A stretch of DNA of 35,066 nt from Flavobacteriales bacterium (lineage in GTDB: Bacteria > Bacteroidota > Bacteroidia > Flavobacteriales_G > JALEGO01): contig JAHDCS010000026.1 of NCBI GenBank assembly GCA_020629755.1, positions 1-35,066 of the forward strand, in the 5' to 3' direction. Under the pieces are notes generated by a model. The model was not told the origin of the DNA, searched no databases, and saw only the letters and a list, made by a program, of their open reading frames with translations. This document shows positions 1 to 7,275 of this stretch, piece after piece. The number at the start of each line of letters is the position of its first letter. Position 1 is the first letter of the stretch. A program made the position numbers and the translations under genes.

Positions 1-1323
1 TTGTTTATTGAACGTTTGATTGGTATATAAAAGATGTTTTGCTCCAAACCCATACAAAACCTTAACCTTATTGAAAGCCTTTAACGATTCAAAACGCAAT
101 TTATTTTCATGCTCACTTGAATTATAATCGTAGAGTAAATTTGAAGCTACGCTTCGGTCATTCATAAAATATTTTTGAGCCGTATTATTTAAAAAAGAGC
201 GGCTAACAATAATTTTTTGGAAGGATGAGGCATTAAAATGCGTATAAACCATTCCTAAAGTATAATTTCTTTGATTGTTTACAGGAATATTGCCTAAGGC
301 ATAGTTATTTCTTGCAATAAGACTCGAATCTTCAAGACCATCATTTGCCTTGAGATTTAAAACAAAATCATCTATAGCCCCAATACCAATAAAATGGATT
401 TTATTTTTATCATTTATTTGGTGTGTAATTTTAAATTGAGCATCATTATATGTGGGTAAAAACGGGAGTTTAAGGGCGGTAAATAAAAATTGTAAATACG
501 ACCGTCTTAAAGAAAACAAAAAGCCAGTCTTTTCTGATAATGGACCATCCAATGAAATGGCAGCATCAGAGGATCCTAGTAAAAAAGAGCCTTTTATTTT
601 TTTACGCTCAGGATCTTTAAGTTTAAAATTAAATACACTACTCAGAGAATTCCCTCTTGAAACTGGAAAAGCGGATGCAAAATAGTCTACTTCACTAATC
701 AGATTTACGTTTAATATACCTACAGGACCTCCTGAAGAACCCTGTGTGGCAAAGTGATTGATATTAGGAATTTCTACATCATCTAAAAAAAATCTATTCT
801 CACTGGGGGCTCCACCGCGAATGATAACATCATTTCTAAACGAAGGCGTTGAGGCTACTCCAGGTAAATTCTGAATTACCTTTGAAATATCTCTATTGCC
901 TCCGGGTGCTCTTCGAATCTCTGCTACACCTATAGTTCGTAAAGAGAGTGGGCTTTCTTCAGTTTTATTAAACCCTTGTGCCTTCACCACTACCTCATTG
1001 AGCGTTTGTTGGTCTTTTTCAAGATAAAAGTCTAATGAAACATCTGCTCTTGTATTAATTTCAAATTCAAACTTAGTAAGCAGCTTATACCCTACAGAGC
1101 GTACTAAAAATGTGTAAATACCTGGCTTTTCAATCTCAAAACTATAATAGCCGTTAGTATCAGTCACTGCACCTAAAGATGCATCTCGAATTTGAACTGT
1201 CGCAAACAAAACAGGCTGATTATTTATTTTGTCAAATACACGCCCTTCAACACGTATTTGGGCAATAGTCTCAAGACTGAGTAATGCAAGTGAAAAAGGG
1301 AGCCAAAAAAGAAAATTTTTCAT
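1..1323 (-). CDS. TonB-dependent receptor, N-terminal part (cut by window edge)
   Basis: Outer-membrane active-transport receptor; the substrate cannot be told. The reading frame is open for 441 codons from an ATG at 1323 down to base 1, so the C-terminal barrel lies outside the window. Residues 1-21 are a signal peptide ending in ETIA before Gln. About 22-105 form a carboxypeptidase-regulatory-like beta domain (VEGRVFD, VTDTNGYYSF, VRSVGYK). The plug domain follows, with the typical LNEVVVKAQ, VIQNLPGVAS, VIIRGGAPSENRFFLDDVEI and a GGPVGILNVNLI stretch, and then early barrel strands (SSVFNFKLKD, FLFSLRRSY). This domain order is the usual one in Bacteroidota. No SusD partner is visible on this side. 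A near-consensus -7 box (GAACTTTG) lies 12 bases upstream of the ATG. The neighbour is divergent, so the gene starts its own transcript. Confidence 0.93.
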   Translation of the reverse strand, partial: MKNFLFWLPFSLALLSLETIAQIRVEGRVFDKINNQPVLFATVQIRDASLGAVTDTNGYYSFEIEKPGIYTFLVRSVGYKLLTKFEFEINTRADVSLDFYLEKDQQTLNEVVVKAQGFNKTEESPLSLRTIGVAEIRRAPGGNRDISKVIQNLPGVASTPSFRNDVIIRGGAPSENRFFLDDVEIPNINHFATQGSSGGPVGILNVNLISEVDYFASAFPVSRGNSLSSVFNFKLKDPERKKIKGSFLLGSSDAAISLDGPLSEKTGFLFSLRRSYLQFLFTALKLPFLPTYNDAQFKITHQINDKNKIHFIGIGAIDDFVLNLKANDGLEDSSLIARNNYALGNIPVNNQRNYTLGMVYTHFNASSFQKIIVSRSFLNNTAQKYFMNDRSVASNLLYDYNSSEHENKLRFESLKAFNKVKVLYGFGAKHLLYTNQTFNKQ

Positions 1324-1384
1324 ACGTAATTAAAACAAAGTTCAAGCATATTTGTTTAGTAGAAGTATGTTTAACAAATAAAGT

Positions 1385-2266
1385 GTGAGCGAATACTCTA
1401 TAAGACAATTATCAGAATTATCAGGAATAAAGGCGCATACCATACGCATATGGGAAAAACGCTATCAAATTTTTACGCCTACTCGTACCTCAACAAATAT
1501 TAGAATATATAGCGATCAACAGCTCAAAATGCTGATTAATGTATCAGTTTTGCTTCAACACAAATACAAAATATCTTCTTTAGCCAAATTCAATGAAGAA
1601 AAAATTCATACTCTGGTTACAGATCTTGAGCCTAAAACCCAAGCACTAGACATACAAAAAACCATTGGTCAGCTTATCAAAAGCATGATTGATTTAAAAG
1701 AAGAAGACTTTATTCTTGAGTTACAACGCCATATTGTGAATTATTCCTTTGAAGAGACCATAGAGCAGCTTATTTACCCTTTTCTTAGACGGGTAGGGAT
1801 TTTATGGCTATCTGGAAAAATACATCCAGCTCAAGAACATTTTATCTCGAACTTAATTCGTCAAAAAATCATTTGTGAAATTGCGCACTTACCATCTTTA
1901 AAAGCAGAGAAACAAAAAACTTATATTTTATTTTTAAAAGAAAATGAATGGCATGAGATCGCCCTTTTAATGGCTTACTACCATTTAAAAAAGAATGGGC
2001 ATTCTGTTTTTTATTTTGGTCAAAATACGCCTGTGTTAGATGTTAAAAGGTCTATTTCATCTACACATGCAGATCATATACTTACCATCTGCACACATCC
2101 TCTCTCAGACAAAAAAGCCCAACGCTTTGTAGATCAACTCTCTGAATTAGAAAGACCTATATTTTTATCGACCAATTGTAAAACATTGCAAAAAAAGTGT
2201 CAAACTAAAATACAAAACATTCACTTATTAAATGACCTTGAAGATTTTAAACTCCGCTGTTTATAG
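1385..2266 (+). CDS. MerR-family regulator with C-terminal cobalamin-binding domain (CarH/LitR-like)
   Basis: Predicted DNA-binding repressor related to the B12-dependent photoreceptors CarH/LitR. The GTG start gives MSEYSI, where the MerR winged helix begins (about 4-75; HTIRIWEKRY, TNIRIY). About 90-165 is the helical cap over cobalamin, with W141, nine residues, then E151-H152, matching the W-x9-EH signature of the adenosylcobalamin-sensing family. About 178-293 is the Rossmann-like B12 domain; its lower-ligand motif reads ExHxxA (H190), with Ala for the usual Gly. The residue after W141 is Leu, where Thermus CarH has the His that ligates cobalt after illumination. Light sensing is therefore uncertain. 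No carotenoid or photolyase gene, a common target elsewhere, is in the window. The stop TAG is the first triplet of a palindromic repeat arm. It is divergent from the TonB receptor gene. Confidence 0.88.
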   Translation: MSEYSIRQLSELSGIKAHTIRIWEKRYQIFTPTRTSTNIRIYSDQQLKMLINVSVLLQHKYKISSLAKFNEEKIHTLVTDLEPKTQALDIQKTIGQLIKSMIDLKEEDFILELQRHIVNYSFEETIEQLIYPFLRRVGILWLSGKIHPAQEHFISNLIRQKIICEIAHLPSLKAEKQKTYILFLKENEWHEIALLMAYYHLKKNGHSVFYFGQNTPVLDVKRSISSTHADHILTICTHPLSDKKAQRFVDQLSELERPIFLSTNCKTLQKKCQTKIQNIHLLNDLEDFKLRCL

Positions 2267-2426
2267 AGCTAAATTGTGATAAAATGACATAAAAGATTTT
2301 TAATAGAAAAGATAAATTTTGAGACAAAAAACACAGGTATAGCAGTAGTTATGGCGAGTATTTTTAACGAAGAAACTTGGTTTTTACATATAAAGATTTG
2401 TGACGTTTTATCATAATTTAGCTCTA
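2264..2426. repeat. MITE-like pair of long inverted arms between convergent genes
   Basis: Left arm 2264-2293 and right arm 2397-2426 are inverted copies matching at 26 of 30 positions; both outer ends read TAGAGCTAAATT inward. They enclose 103 bases with no ORF. The same arm sequence recurs at 20610-20648. The left arm supplies the TAG stop of the MerR-family gene, and the patatin gene converges from the other side. The element could be a small non-autonomous mobile element, a relic, or a two-way terminator. No clear target duplication was found. Confidence 0.7.
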
Positions 2427-2446
2427 ACTCTTCTGTTAATGTGTCA

Positions 2447-4756
2447 TTATTCTAACGCTCTCTTGTTAAAAAGAGGAAAGCCAAAGTGAAAAAAGAACGT
2501 TAGTGGCGTTTTCTTTTCATCTGCAATTTCAGGAGAATTACTATAATAATTAGCCGAAAAACTAACAGGGGCTACTGGGGTCTGAAGTACTAAATTAGCT
2601 GACAACGCAAACAATTGGCTATCAAAATTATCTGAAAAGTACGCCTGATTGTTTTGATCTCTGAGAATTCTCTGATAAGGCTGAAACAAATGACCAGACA
2701 GTCTAAGTTCAAGATTATTTCTTAATGAAAATACCACATTTTTAGACAATGCTGCAAAGGCATTTGCTCTAAAACTCTCTAAAAAGAGATAGTGGCTCTC
2801 AATGGTTGATTTATAAGACTTTGATTTTGCAATACTTGCTGAATAGTTATTAAATAGTTCTTGATTTGAATAATAGGCTTCAAAGCCTATCCCTAAATTT
2901 AATTTACCGCTTCTTTTGTAAAAGTTATCATACACAATATGGGCCTGTAACCAATTATGAAATTTTGCAAATCTATAGGGTGTAAAAGATGTTGAACCTG
3001 GAATATGTCTTTCTTCACCAATCACGCCACGCAAAGAAATAGAAGTATAGGTGCCTTTGTTTCCGTATATTTTTTTCACTCTAGAGTCTCTTTGATACAT
3101 CACATAAGGAGAAGTGAAATAAAAATCTGTAAAATCTACAGTATCTGATTTATTAAAATCACGTGTTTGATAATAACTATCTTTTGTTTTCCCACTACTA
3201 AATCCAACGATTACTTTTCCCTTATTTGAAACAGGAAGTCCAATATTAAGACCCGCATATTGCTCATTCAAATTAAAAAAAGACGGCCTATCCTCATCAA
3301 AAAAAACATTTTTCGTTTTAAAATAATCTAGTGCATTGTACTGAAAAAATGGTTCTAAATAAAAGGGCATATTTAAAGGCACATCAACTCTTGCTTTTAA
3401 GAGCAGTGAATTATAAAACTGGCCAAAATAATACTTAGCTGAGAAGCTAGAAGAAACAAAACCCAGGTAATTATATTTTATGCCTATAAATCCGGTTGTG
3501 ACAGGTCTTGATGTTAAATTGCCCCCTAAACCAATTTTAAAATCTTTTTCTTTTTTTACGGATAGATTTAAATCGTAGAGCCCTACTTCTGGTTTATATG
3601 TCATACTTGGATATATAGATCTAATCTTATCATCAGAAAATACTTTTAGATATTTTTCTCTGATAATAGATAAGTCTTCTGCTTTCTTTTTATTAGAAAA
3701 TAAAGAACGCTCAATATATCTTTGCTGGGCCCAATTTAATCCTTGAATTTTAACACTGTCAAATTGAATAGGCACAAACTTTTTTTGAAAATCTGCTCTT
3801 CGTTTTGCTCTTGTTTCTGGCGAGACGCTTCTTTTTATTTGAGATTTTATGTCGTCTATTTGCGCTTTTGTTTTTTCATAGCCTTTTTGAATGGCAAATG
3901 AAACCTGATCAAAATCAAAAGTACCTACATGCTGAACTTCAGGTGAAATCATAATCCCATTTTCACAAGGCACATCATACTGAGTAGACTGCATGATCAT
4001 GGCTTTGAATTGACTGATAAAATCGTCCTCTTCTGGCTTCGTAATAGCACTGGATACATTTGACCCTATGATGATATCTGGAAAAAAATCATTGTACATG
4101 ATATCAGACGGAAAGTTATTATACAATCCCCCATCAAAAAGTAATTTACCATCTATGGATATTGGATTAAAGTACAGAGGATAAGCAGAAGTCGCACGCA
4201 CAGCTTTTGTCAAATGGCCCGAGTCTAAAACAAGGGCTTGCTTGTTGTATATATCTGCTGCCACGCATCGAAATGGGATGTAAAGAGAATCAAAATCATA
4301 TTGCGCCGCAGCTTCTGCCATACCTAATATTTCAAGCGAACGAAAATCTATGGCTACCGAAGAGACAATGCCTGTCGGAATTACCTCAGATATGCGGCCC
4401 GAAGGAGAGAGTTTAAAATTAAACCATGAGGCATCCGAATCTTCTTTTTTAAAAAAGAAGATGTTTTTATTCATATACGTGCCCTTAATCATAGAAATAT
4501 ATTCATCTGACGTAATTATTTTTTCTATTTGTTCGGGAGAATATCCGGATGCATAGATCCCCCCAACAATCCCCCCCATAGAAGTTCCTGCAATAAAATC
4601 GATAGGTATATTTTCTTCTTCTAAGGCTTTAAGCACGCCAATATGTGCCGCACCCGCAGCTCCACCGCCACTAAATACCACCCCTACCTTTTGTGCATAA
4701 GGTAGGGCCATTAGTCCTAAATAAAAGAACATACAAAATGTAAGGCGCATCAACAT
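2447..4756 (-). CDS. Patatin-like phospholipase with POTRA and outer-membrane barrel (PlpD-like)
   Basis: Predicted secreted lipid acyl hydrolase carried by its own outer-membrane barrel, as in type Vd (PlpD) proteins. Residues 1-21 are a signal peptide. About 24-225 are the patatin domain: oxyanion loop GGGAAG (30-35), nucleophile elbow GTSMG with Ser59, and catalytic Asp208 in DGG. About 325-400 look like one POTRA domain (VPIQFDSVKIQGL). About 405-769 are beta-strand rich and resemble the Omp85/surface-antigen barrel. Two starts are possible: the ATG at 4756, or the second Met at 4750, whose A is also the last base of the upstream NUDIX stop (TGATG). The second suggests translational coupling. 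The two genes form an operon. Catalytic residues are intact. The physiological substrate is unknown. Confidence 0.9.
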   Translation of the reverse strand: MLMRLTFCMFFYLGLMALPYAQKVGVVFSGGGAAGAAHIGVLKALEEENIPIDFIAGTSMGGIVGGIYASGYSPEQIEKIITSDEYISMIKGTYMNKNIFFFKKEDSDASWFNFKLSPSGRISEVIPTGIVSSVAIDFRSLEILGMAEAAAQYDFDSLYIPFRCVAADIYNKQALVLDSGHLTKAVRATSAYPLYFNPISIDGKLLFDGGLYNNFPSDIMYNDFFPDIIIGSNVSSAITKPEEDDFISQFKAMIMQSTQYDVPCENGIMISPEVQHVGTFDFDQVSFAIQKGYEKTKAQIDDIKSQIKRSVSPETRAKRRADFQKKFVPIQFDSVKIQGLNWAQQRYIERSLFSNKKKAEDLSIIREKYLKVFSDDKIRSIYPSMTYKPEVGLYDLNLSVKKEKDFKIGLGGNLTSRPVTTGFIGIKYNYLGFVSSSFSAKYYFGQFYNSLLLKARVDVPLNMPFYLEPFFQYNALDYFKTKNVFFDEDRPSFFNLNEQYAGLNIGLPVSNKGKVIVGFSSGKTKDSYYQTRDFNKSDTVDFTDFYFTSPYVMYQRDSRVKKIYGNKGTYTSISLRGVIGEERHIPGSTSFTPYRFAKFHNWLQAHIVYDNFYKRSGKLNLGIGFEAYYSNQELFNNYSASIAKSKSYKSTIESHYLFLESFRANAFAALSKNVVFSLRNNLELRLSGHLFQPYQRILRDQNNQAYFSDNFDSQLFALSANLVLQTPVAPVSFSANYYSNSPEIADEKKTPLTFFFHFGFPLFNKRALE

Positions 4757-5304
4757 TTTATTTGTTTTTGATCAAGTAAAAATTTCAACTTAAATACGCC
4801 AGCAACCGACAGACTATCCGTTATTTCGCCCTTCATGACCTTTGAAAATAGTTCATCAAAAGAAAGTTTTTTGACCTGTAACTCTTCTGTTTCTTCAGGC
4901 GCAGCCTTTTCAAAACTTAAGTCTGTGGCTACAAATACCATTCCTAATTCATCTGAAACAGAGTTACTTAAATGAAGATCTAATATCTTCACAAATTTTT
5001 GAGCCCTAATACCTGTCTCTTCTAAAAGCTCTCTTTGTGCTGAAACAATTGGATCTACATCAAGCGCCCCACCTCCTTCTGGAATTTCCCAGCTATAAGC
5101 ATCTAAAGGAAAGCGATATTGACCCACAATCCATGTATGTAAATTAATATCAAGCGGAATAACACCAATGGCTAGATGTTTAAAATGTACTTTTCCATAT
5201 ATACCTGGATTTCCTTTTGGGTTTAAAACCTTATGATCATCTACTTTAATCCAAGAATTTTCATACACTGTTTGAGAATCTTGAACTTTCCATGGATTAT
5301 CCAT
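4750..5304 (-). CDS. NUDIX hydrolase, ADP-ribose/nucleotide-sugar pyrophosphatase-like
   Basis: Cytosolic pyrophosphatase of 184 residues, likely cleaving a nucleoside diphosphate linked to another moiety such as ADP-ribose. The N-terminal beta region (QTVYENSWIKVDDHKVL, YGKVHFKHLAIGVIPL) is typical of the ADP-ribose pyrophosphatase subgroup. The Nudix box spans about 77-99 (EGGGALDVDPIVSAQ, then RELLEETGI); the core REUxEExGU with Glu92, Glu95 and Glu96 is intact, while the upstream conserved Glu position is Val83. Substrate cannot be assigned. The stop overlaps the start of the patatin gene, so the pair is co-transcribed. The start lies only 21 bases from the divergent Smr gene, so the two promoters must interlock. 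Confidence 0.9.
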   Translation of the reverse strand: MDNPWKVQDSQTVYENSWIKVDDHKVLNPKGNPGIYGKVHFKHLAIGVIPLDINLHTWIVGQYRFPLDAYSWEIPEGGGALDVDPIVSAQRELLEETGIRAQKFVKILDLHLSNSVSDELGMVFVATDLSFEKAAPEETEELQVKKLSFDELFSKVMKGEITDSLSVAGVFKLKFLLDQKQIKC

Positions 5305-5313
5305 CCTAAAAAT

Positions 5314-5321
5314 TATATTTG
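5314..5321 (+). promoter_or_regulatory. Bacteroidota-type -7 box (TATATTTG) for the Smr gene
   Basis: Exact match to the TAnnTTTG consensus. Its last base is four bases before the ATG at 5326, so transcription would begin at or next to the A of the start codon. A clear -33 TTG at normal spacing was not found. Confidence 0.5.
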
Positions 5322-5325
5322 TTTT

Positions 5326-5841
5326 ATGGATTTAAAAGCAGGCATGAAGGTACGTATTTTAGATGAAAATGCAAAAGGAGAAATCATAGAAATACTAGAG
5401 AATTCAAGAGTTAGCGTAAGGGTGGATGGATTTGATTACATTTACAGTTCATCTGATTTAATTATAGAAAAACAGGTGGATTATGCCTCTAATAATCATG
5501 CATTTAACATCCAAGAACCCACATCTAAACCTGGGGGAGGTACAGCAAGTGATTACAATAAAAAAATCAAAGGCTTAGAGAAAACCATTGACTTACACTA
5601 TGAAGAATTACATCCCGCTAAAAAACACTATAATGCCTATGAGAAGTTAAATTATCAGCTCTCCGTTTTTGCTAAATGTTTTGAAGAATGCCAAGAAAAG
5701 AAATACAAAAAACTCACTGTTATTCACGGCAAAGGAAAAGGACAACTAAAGCAAGAGATCTATAGATTTTTATCTCAAAAAAATGTGCGCTTTCACCATG
5801 CGCCCTTTTCTGAAGGGGGCGCTACTGAAGTTTTATTTTAA
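5326..5841 (+). CDS. Smr-domain protein with N-terminal Tudor/KOW-like beta domain
   Basis: Protein of 171 residues. The C-terminal Smr domain (about 85-171) carries DLH at 89-91 and HGKGKG at 134-139 (LTVIHGKGKGQLKQEI), the two hallmark motifs of the MutS2/SmrA-type nuclease or nucleic-acid binding fold. About 4-48 form a small beta domain (MKVRILDENAKGEIIEI, VRVDGFDYIY) like the one preceding Smr in many Bacteroidota proteins; a linker joins them. Role unproven; Smr domains elsewhere cut branched DNA or act in ribosome rescue. The ATG at 5326 was chosen because the in-frame extension back to 5233 overlaps the divergent NUDIX gene and resembles no domain. The 3' end overlaps the convergent lipoprotein gene by nine bases. 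Confidence 0.88.
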   Translation: MDLKAGMKVRILDENAKGEIIEILENSRVSVRVDGFDYIYSSSDLIIEKQVDYASNNHAFNIQEPTSKPGGGTASDYNKKIKGLEKTIDLHYEELHPAKKHYNAYEKLNYQLSVFAKCFEECQEKKYKKLTVIHGKGKGQLKQEIYRFLSQKNVRFHHAPFSEGGATEVLF

Positions 5842-6618
5842 GACTACACCAACAGAAGAAAGATAATCAATACACAACTGCCTTTTTTGTTTGACAATAG
5901 GATATTTCAAACTCCATTCTTCTAGGGCTTCTGGCATTAAAAAAAGGGCTTCACAATAGGTGGCAAAATCTTCTCTAAAAGATCTTTCACCGTGATCCCT
6001 AATAAACCCTTTACTTAATAAATCTTCTTCTCCTAAGCAATACCCGCTTTCACCAAATTCATGACAGGGATAGCCATTTTCTGATGTCGCACTTGCAGTA
6101 TTTTCATAGCCAATATAATGATATCCGCCCATGGCATCAGACCAATTAATTCTGAAATCTAAACTCCAATGGTTAGAATGAATCACATGAAAGAATTCAT
6201 GCAATAAAACAAAAAGATAGACATTTGCATTGGGCTGATTTGCATCAATGGCTATTTCTCCATCACCGATAGAAACCCCTTTTATTTTTTGGCCATTATA
6301 CCAATGAAGGTCTTCTACAATAAATACCTTGTTTAATTCATTACGTATAAAATCGATGTCAAAATATGGGGTAAATGCATTTTCAAACACTTCTAACACC
6401 TTGTAGGCGTCTTCGCAAGTAGTTTCACTTGCAGTGCTTCCTCCATGAGAAGTGAAGCCATTGTCAAATGAATAAATAAACTGCGTATTCCATACATCAG
6501 TAAGGGCAACAGCCTTGGAATCGAGATGCTCATAGCATTCTTCCTCTTTTACGCAACCCGTTTGACTAGAAGTAAGAATAAATAGAGCTAACGAAATAAA
6601 AATAGTAATATGGCGCAT
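5833..6618 (-). CDS. Putative zinc metallopeptidase lipoprotein
   Basis: Lipoprotein of 261 residues: a hydrophobic signal ends with SQTG followed by Cys22, so the ATG at 6618 (MRHITIF) is preferred over an in-frame start nine codons upstream. HEFFH at about 140-144 is a canonical HExxH zinc motif. Downstream, FREDFATYCEALF resembles the EDFAE-type third-ligand region of Bacteroidota lipoprotein peptidases (Peptidase_Mx1-like, PF15890). Several cysteines (ECYEH, TTCEDA, YPCHEF, GYCLGE) could form disulfides in the periplasm or on the cell surface. Substrate unknown. It stands alone: divergent from the helical-repeat gene and convergent with the Smr gene. A GAACTTTG box lies upstream. Confidence 0.75.
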   Translation of the reverse strand: MRHITIFISLALFILTSSQTGCVKEEECYEHLDSKAVALTDVWNTQFIYSFDNGFTSHGGSTASETTCEDAYKVLEVFENAFTPYFDIDFIRNELNKVFIVEDLHWYNGQKIKGVSIGDGEIAIDANQPNANVYLFVLLHEFFHVIHSNHWSLDFRINWSDAMGGYHYIGYENTASATSENGYPCHEFGESGYCLGEEDLLSKGFIRDHGERSFREDFATYCEALFLMPEALEEWSLKYPIVKQKRQLCIDYLSSVGVVLK

Positions 6619-6702
6619 GACTAAGATTCTATATTGACTCTGCAAAGTTCACAAACAGAACAATGCAAGTCAAATTAAAAAGCAATTTAAACCCTTCAAT
6701 AA

Positions 6703-6714
6703 ATGAATATTCAT
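6703..6714. other. 12-base perfect palindrome ATGAATATTCAT upstream of the helical-repeat/ftcD pair
   Basis: The palindrome lies two bases before the TACCTTTA box of the downstream gene pair, where an operator could sit. Its short AT-rich sequence means chance is a serious alternative. Confidence 0.25.
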
Positions 6715-6716
6715 GT

Positions 6717-6724
6717 TACCTTTA
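6717..6724 (+). promoter_or_regulatory. -7-like box (TACCTTTA) before the helical-repeat/ftcD pair
   Basis: Seven of eight positions fit TAnnTTTG, and it ends 14 bases before the GTG start at 6739, leaving a leader of roughly eight bases. The same string occurs before the gene at 28366. Confidence 0.4.
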
Positions 6725-6738
6725 TAGTAATTTAAGTT

Positions 6739-7275
6739 GTGAATAAAAAAGAAAAAACTCTTGCGCTCAAACGTCTTTTAACCTCTGGCAATACCACATT
6801 AATAGACAAAGGATTAGAGGATGTTAAAAAATCTGGAACTGCAGATTCTTTGTGGTTTATTTTTGACATTCTTAATCAAGAAACCACTCAGGAATCGATT
6901 GTAAAAAAAGCAAAAGACATTCTCTTTTCATTGAAAGACCAAAAATGCACTGAAATAATAATCAAAGGTGCTAAAGATAAAACATACAAAACATTAAGAG
7001 CAACACTATTAAGCGCATTATGGCAATCTAATTTAGATTGCTCTTCTTACTTATCAGACCTTCTTCAGATCACTTTAGATTCGAATTTTCAAACGGGCAT
7101 AGAATATTACTCAATCATAGAAAGTTTAAAGCCTCCTTTGCCTATTAACGAATTAAAAGAGGCGTTACAAGTACTAGAAAAAGCACTCTCAAACAAAAGT
7201 TATGAGCATTTTGCTATTTTAGAGCAAATTAAAACTATTATCCACCAAACAATTCAATCGCATGGAAATCATTGA
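6739..7275 (+). CDS. Small all-helical HEAT-like repeat protein
   Basis: Protein of 178 residues with no signal peptide or membrane segment, made of successive amphipathic helices (TLALKRLLTSGNTTLI, DSLWFIFDILNQET, SIVKKAKDILFSLK, TYKTLRATLLSALWQS) in the rhythm of HEAT/ARM repeats. This suggests a cytosolic binding scaffold rather than an enzyme. I do not recognise a specific family. It starts with GTG, the first possible start after a -7-like box. Its last 14 bases overlap the start of ftcD, so the two are almost certainly co-translated. Whether it works with FtcD is only an inference from this coupling. Confidence 0.75.
   Translation: MNKKEKTLALKRLLTSGNTTLIDKGLEDVKKSGTADSLWFIFDILNQETTQESIVKKAKDILFSLKDQKCTEIIIKGAKDKTYKTLRATLLSALWQSNLDCSSYLSDLLQITLDSNFQTGIEYYSIIESLKPPLPINELKEALQVLEKALSNKSYEHFAILEQIKTIIHQTIQSHGNH

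Noticed and set aside
1-1323. Short plus-strand ORF at 452-685 within the TonB-receptor region
   Set aside because: It is antisense to a well-conserved receptor sequence and shows no domain or start signals.
5233-5325. Upstream in-frame extension of the Smr gene
   Set aside because: It runs through the 5' end of the divergent NUDIX gene, resembles no domain, and precedes the promoter-like box; the ATG at 5326 is better.
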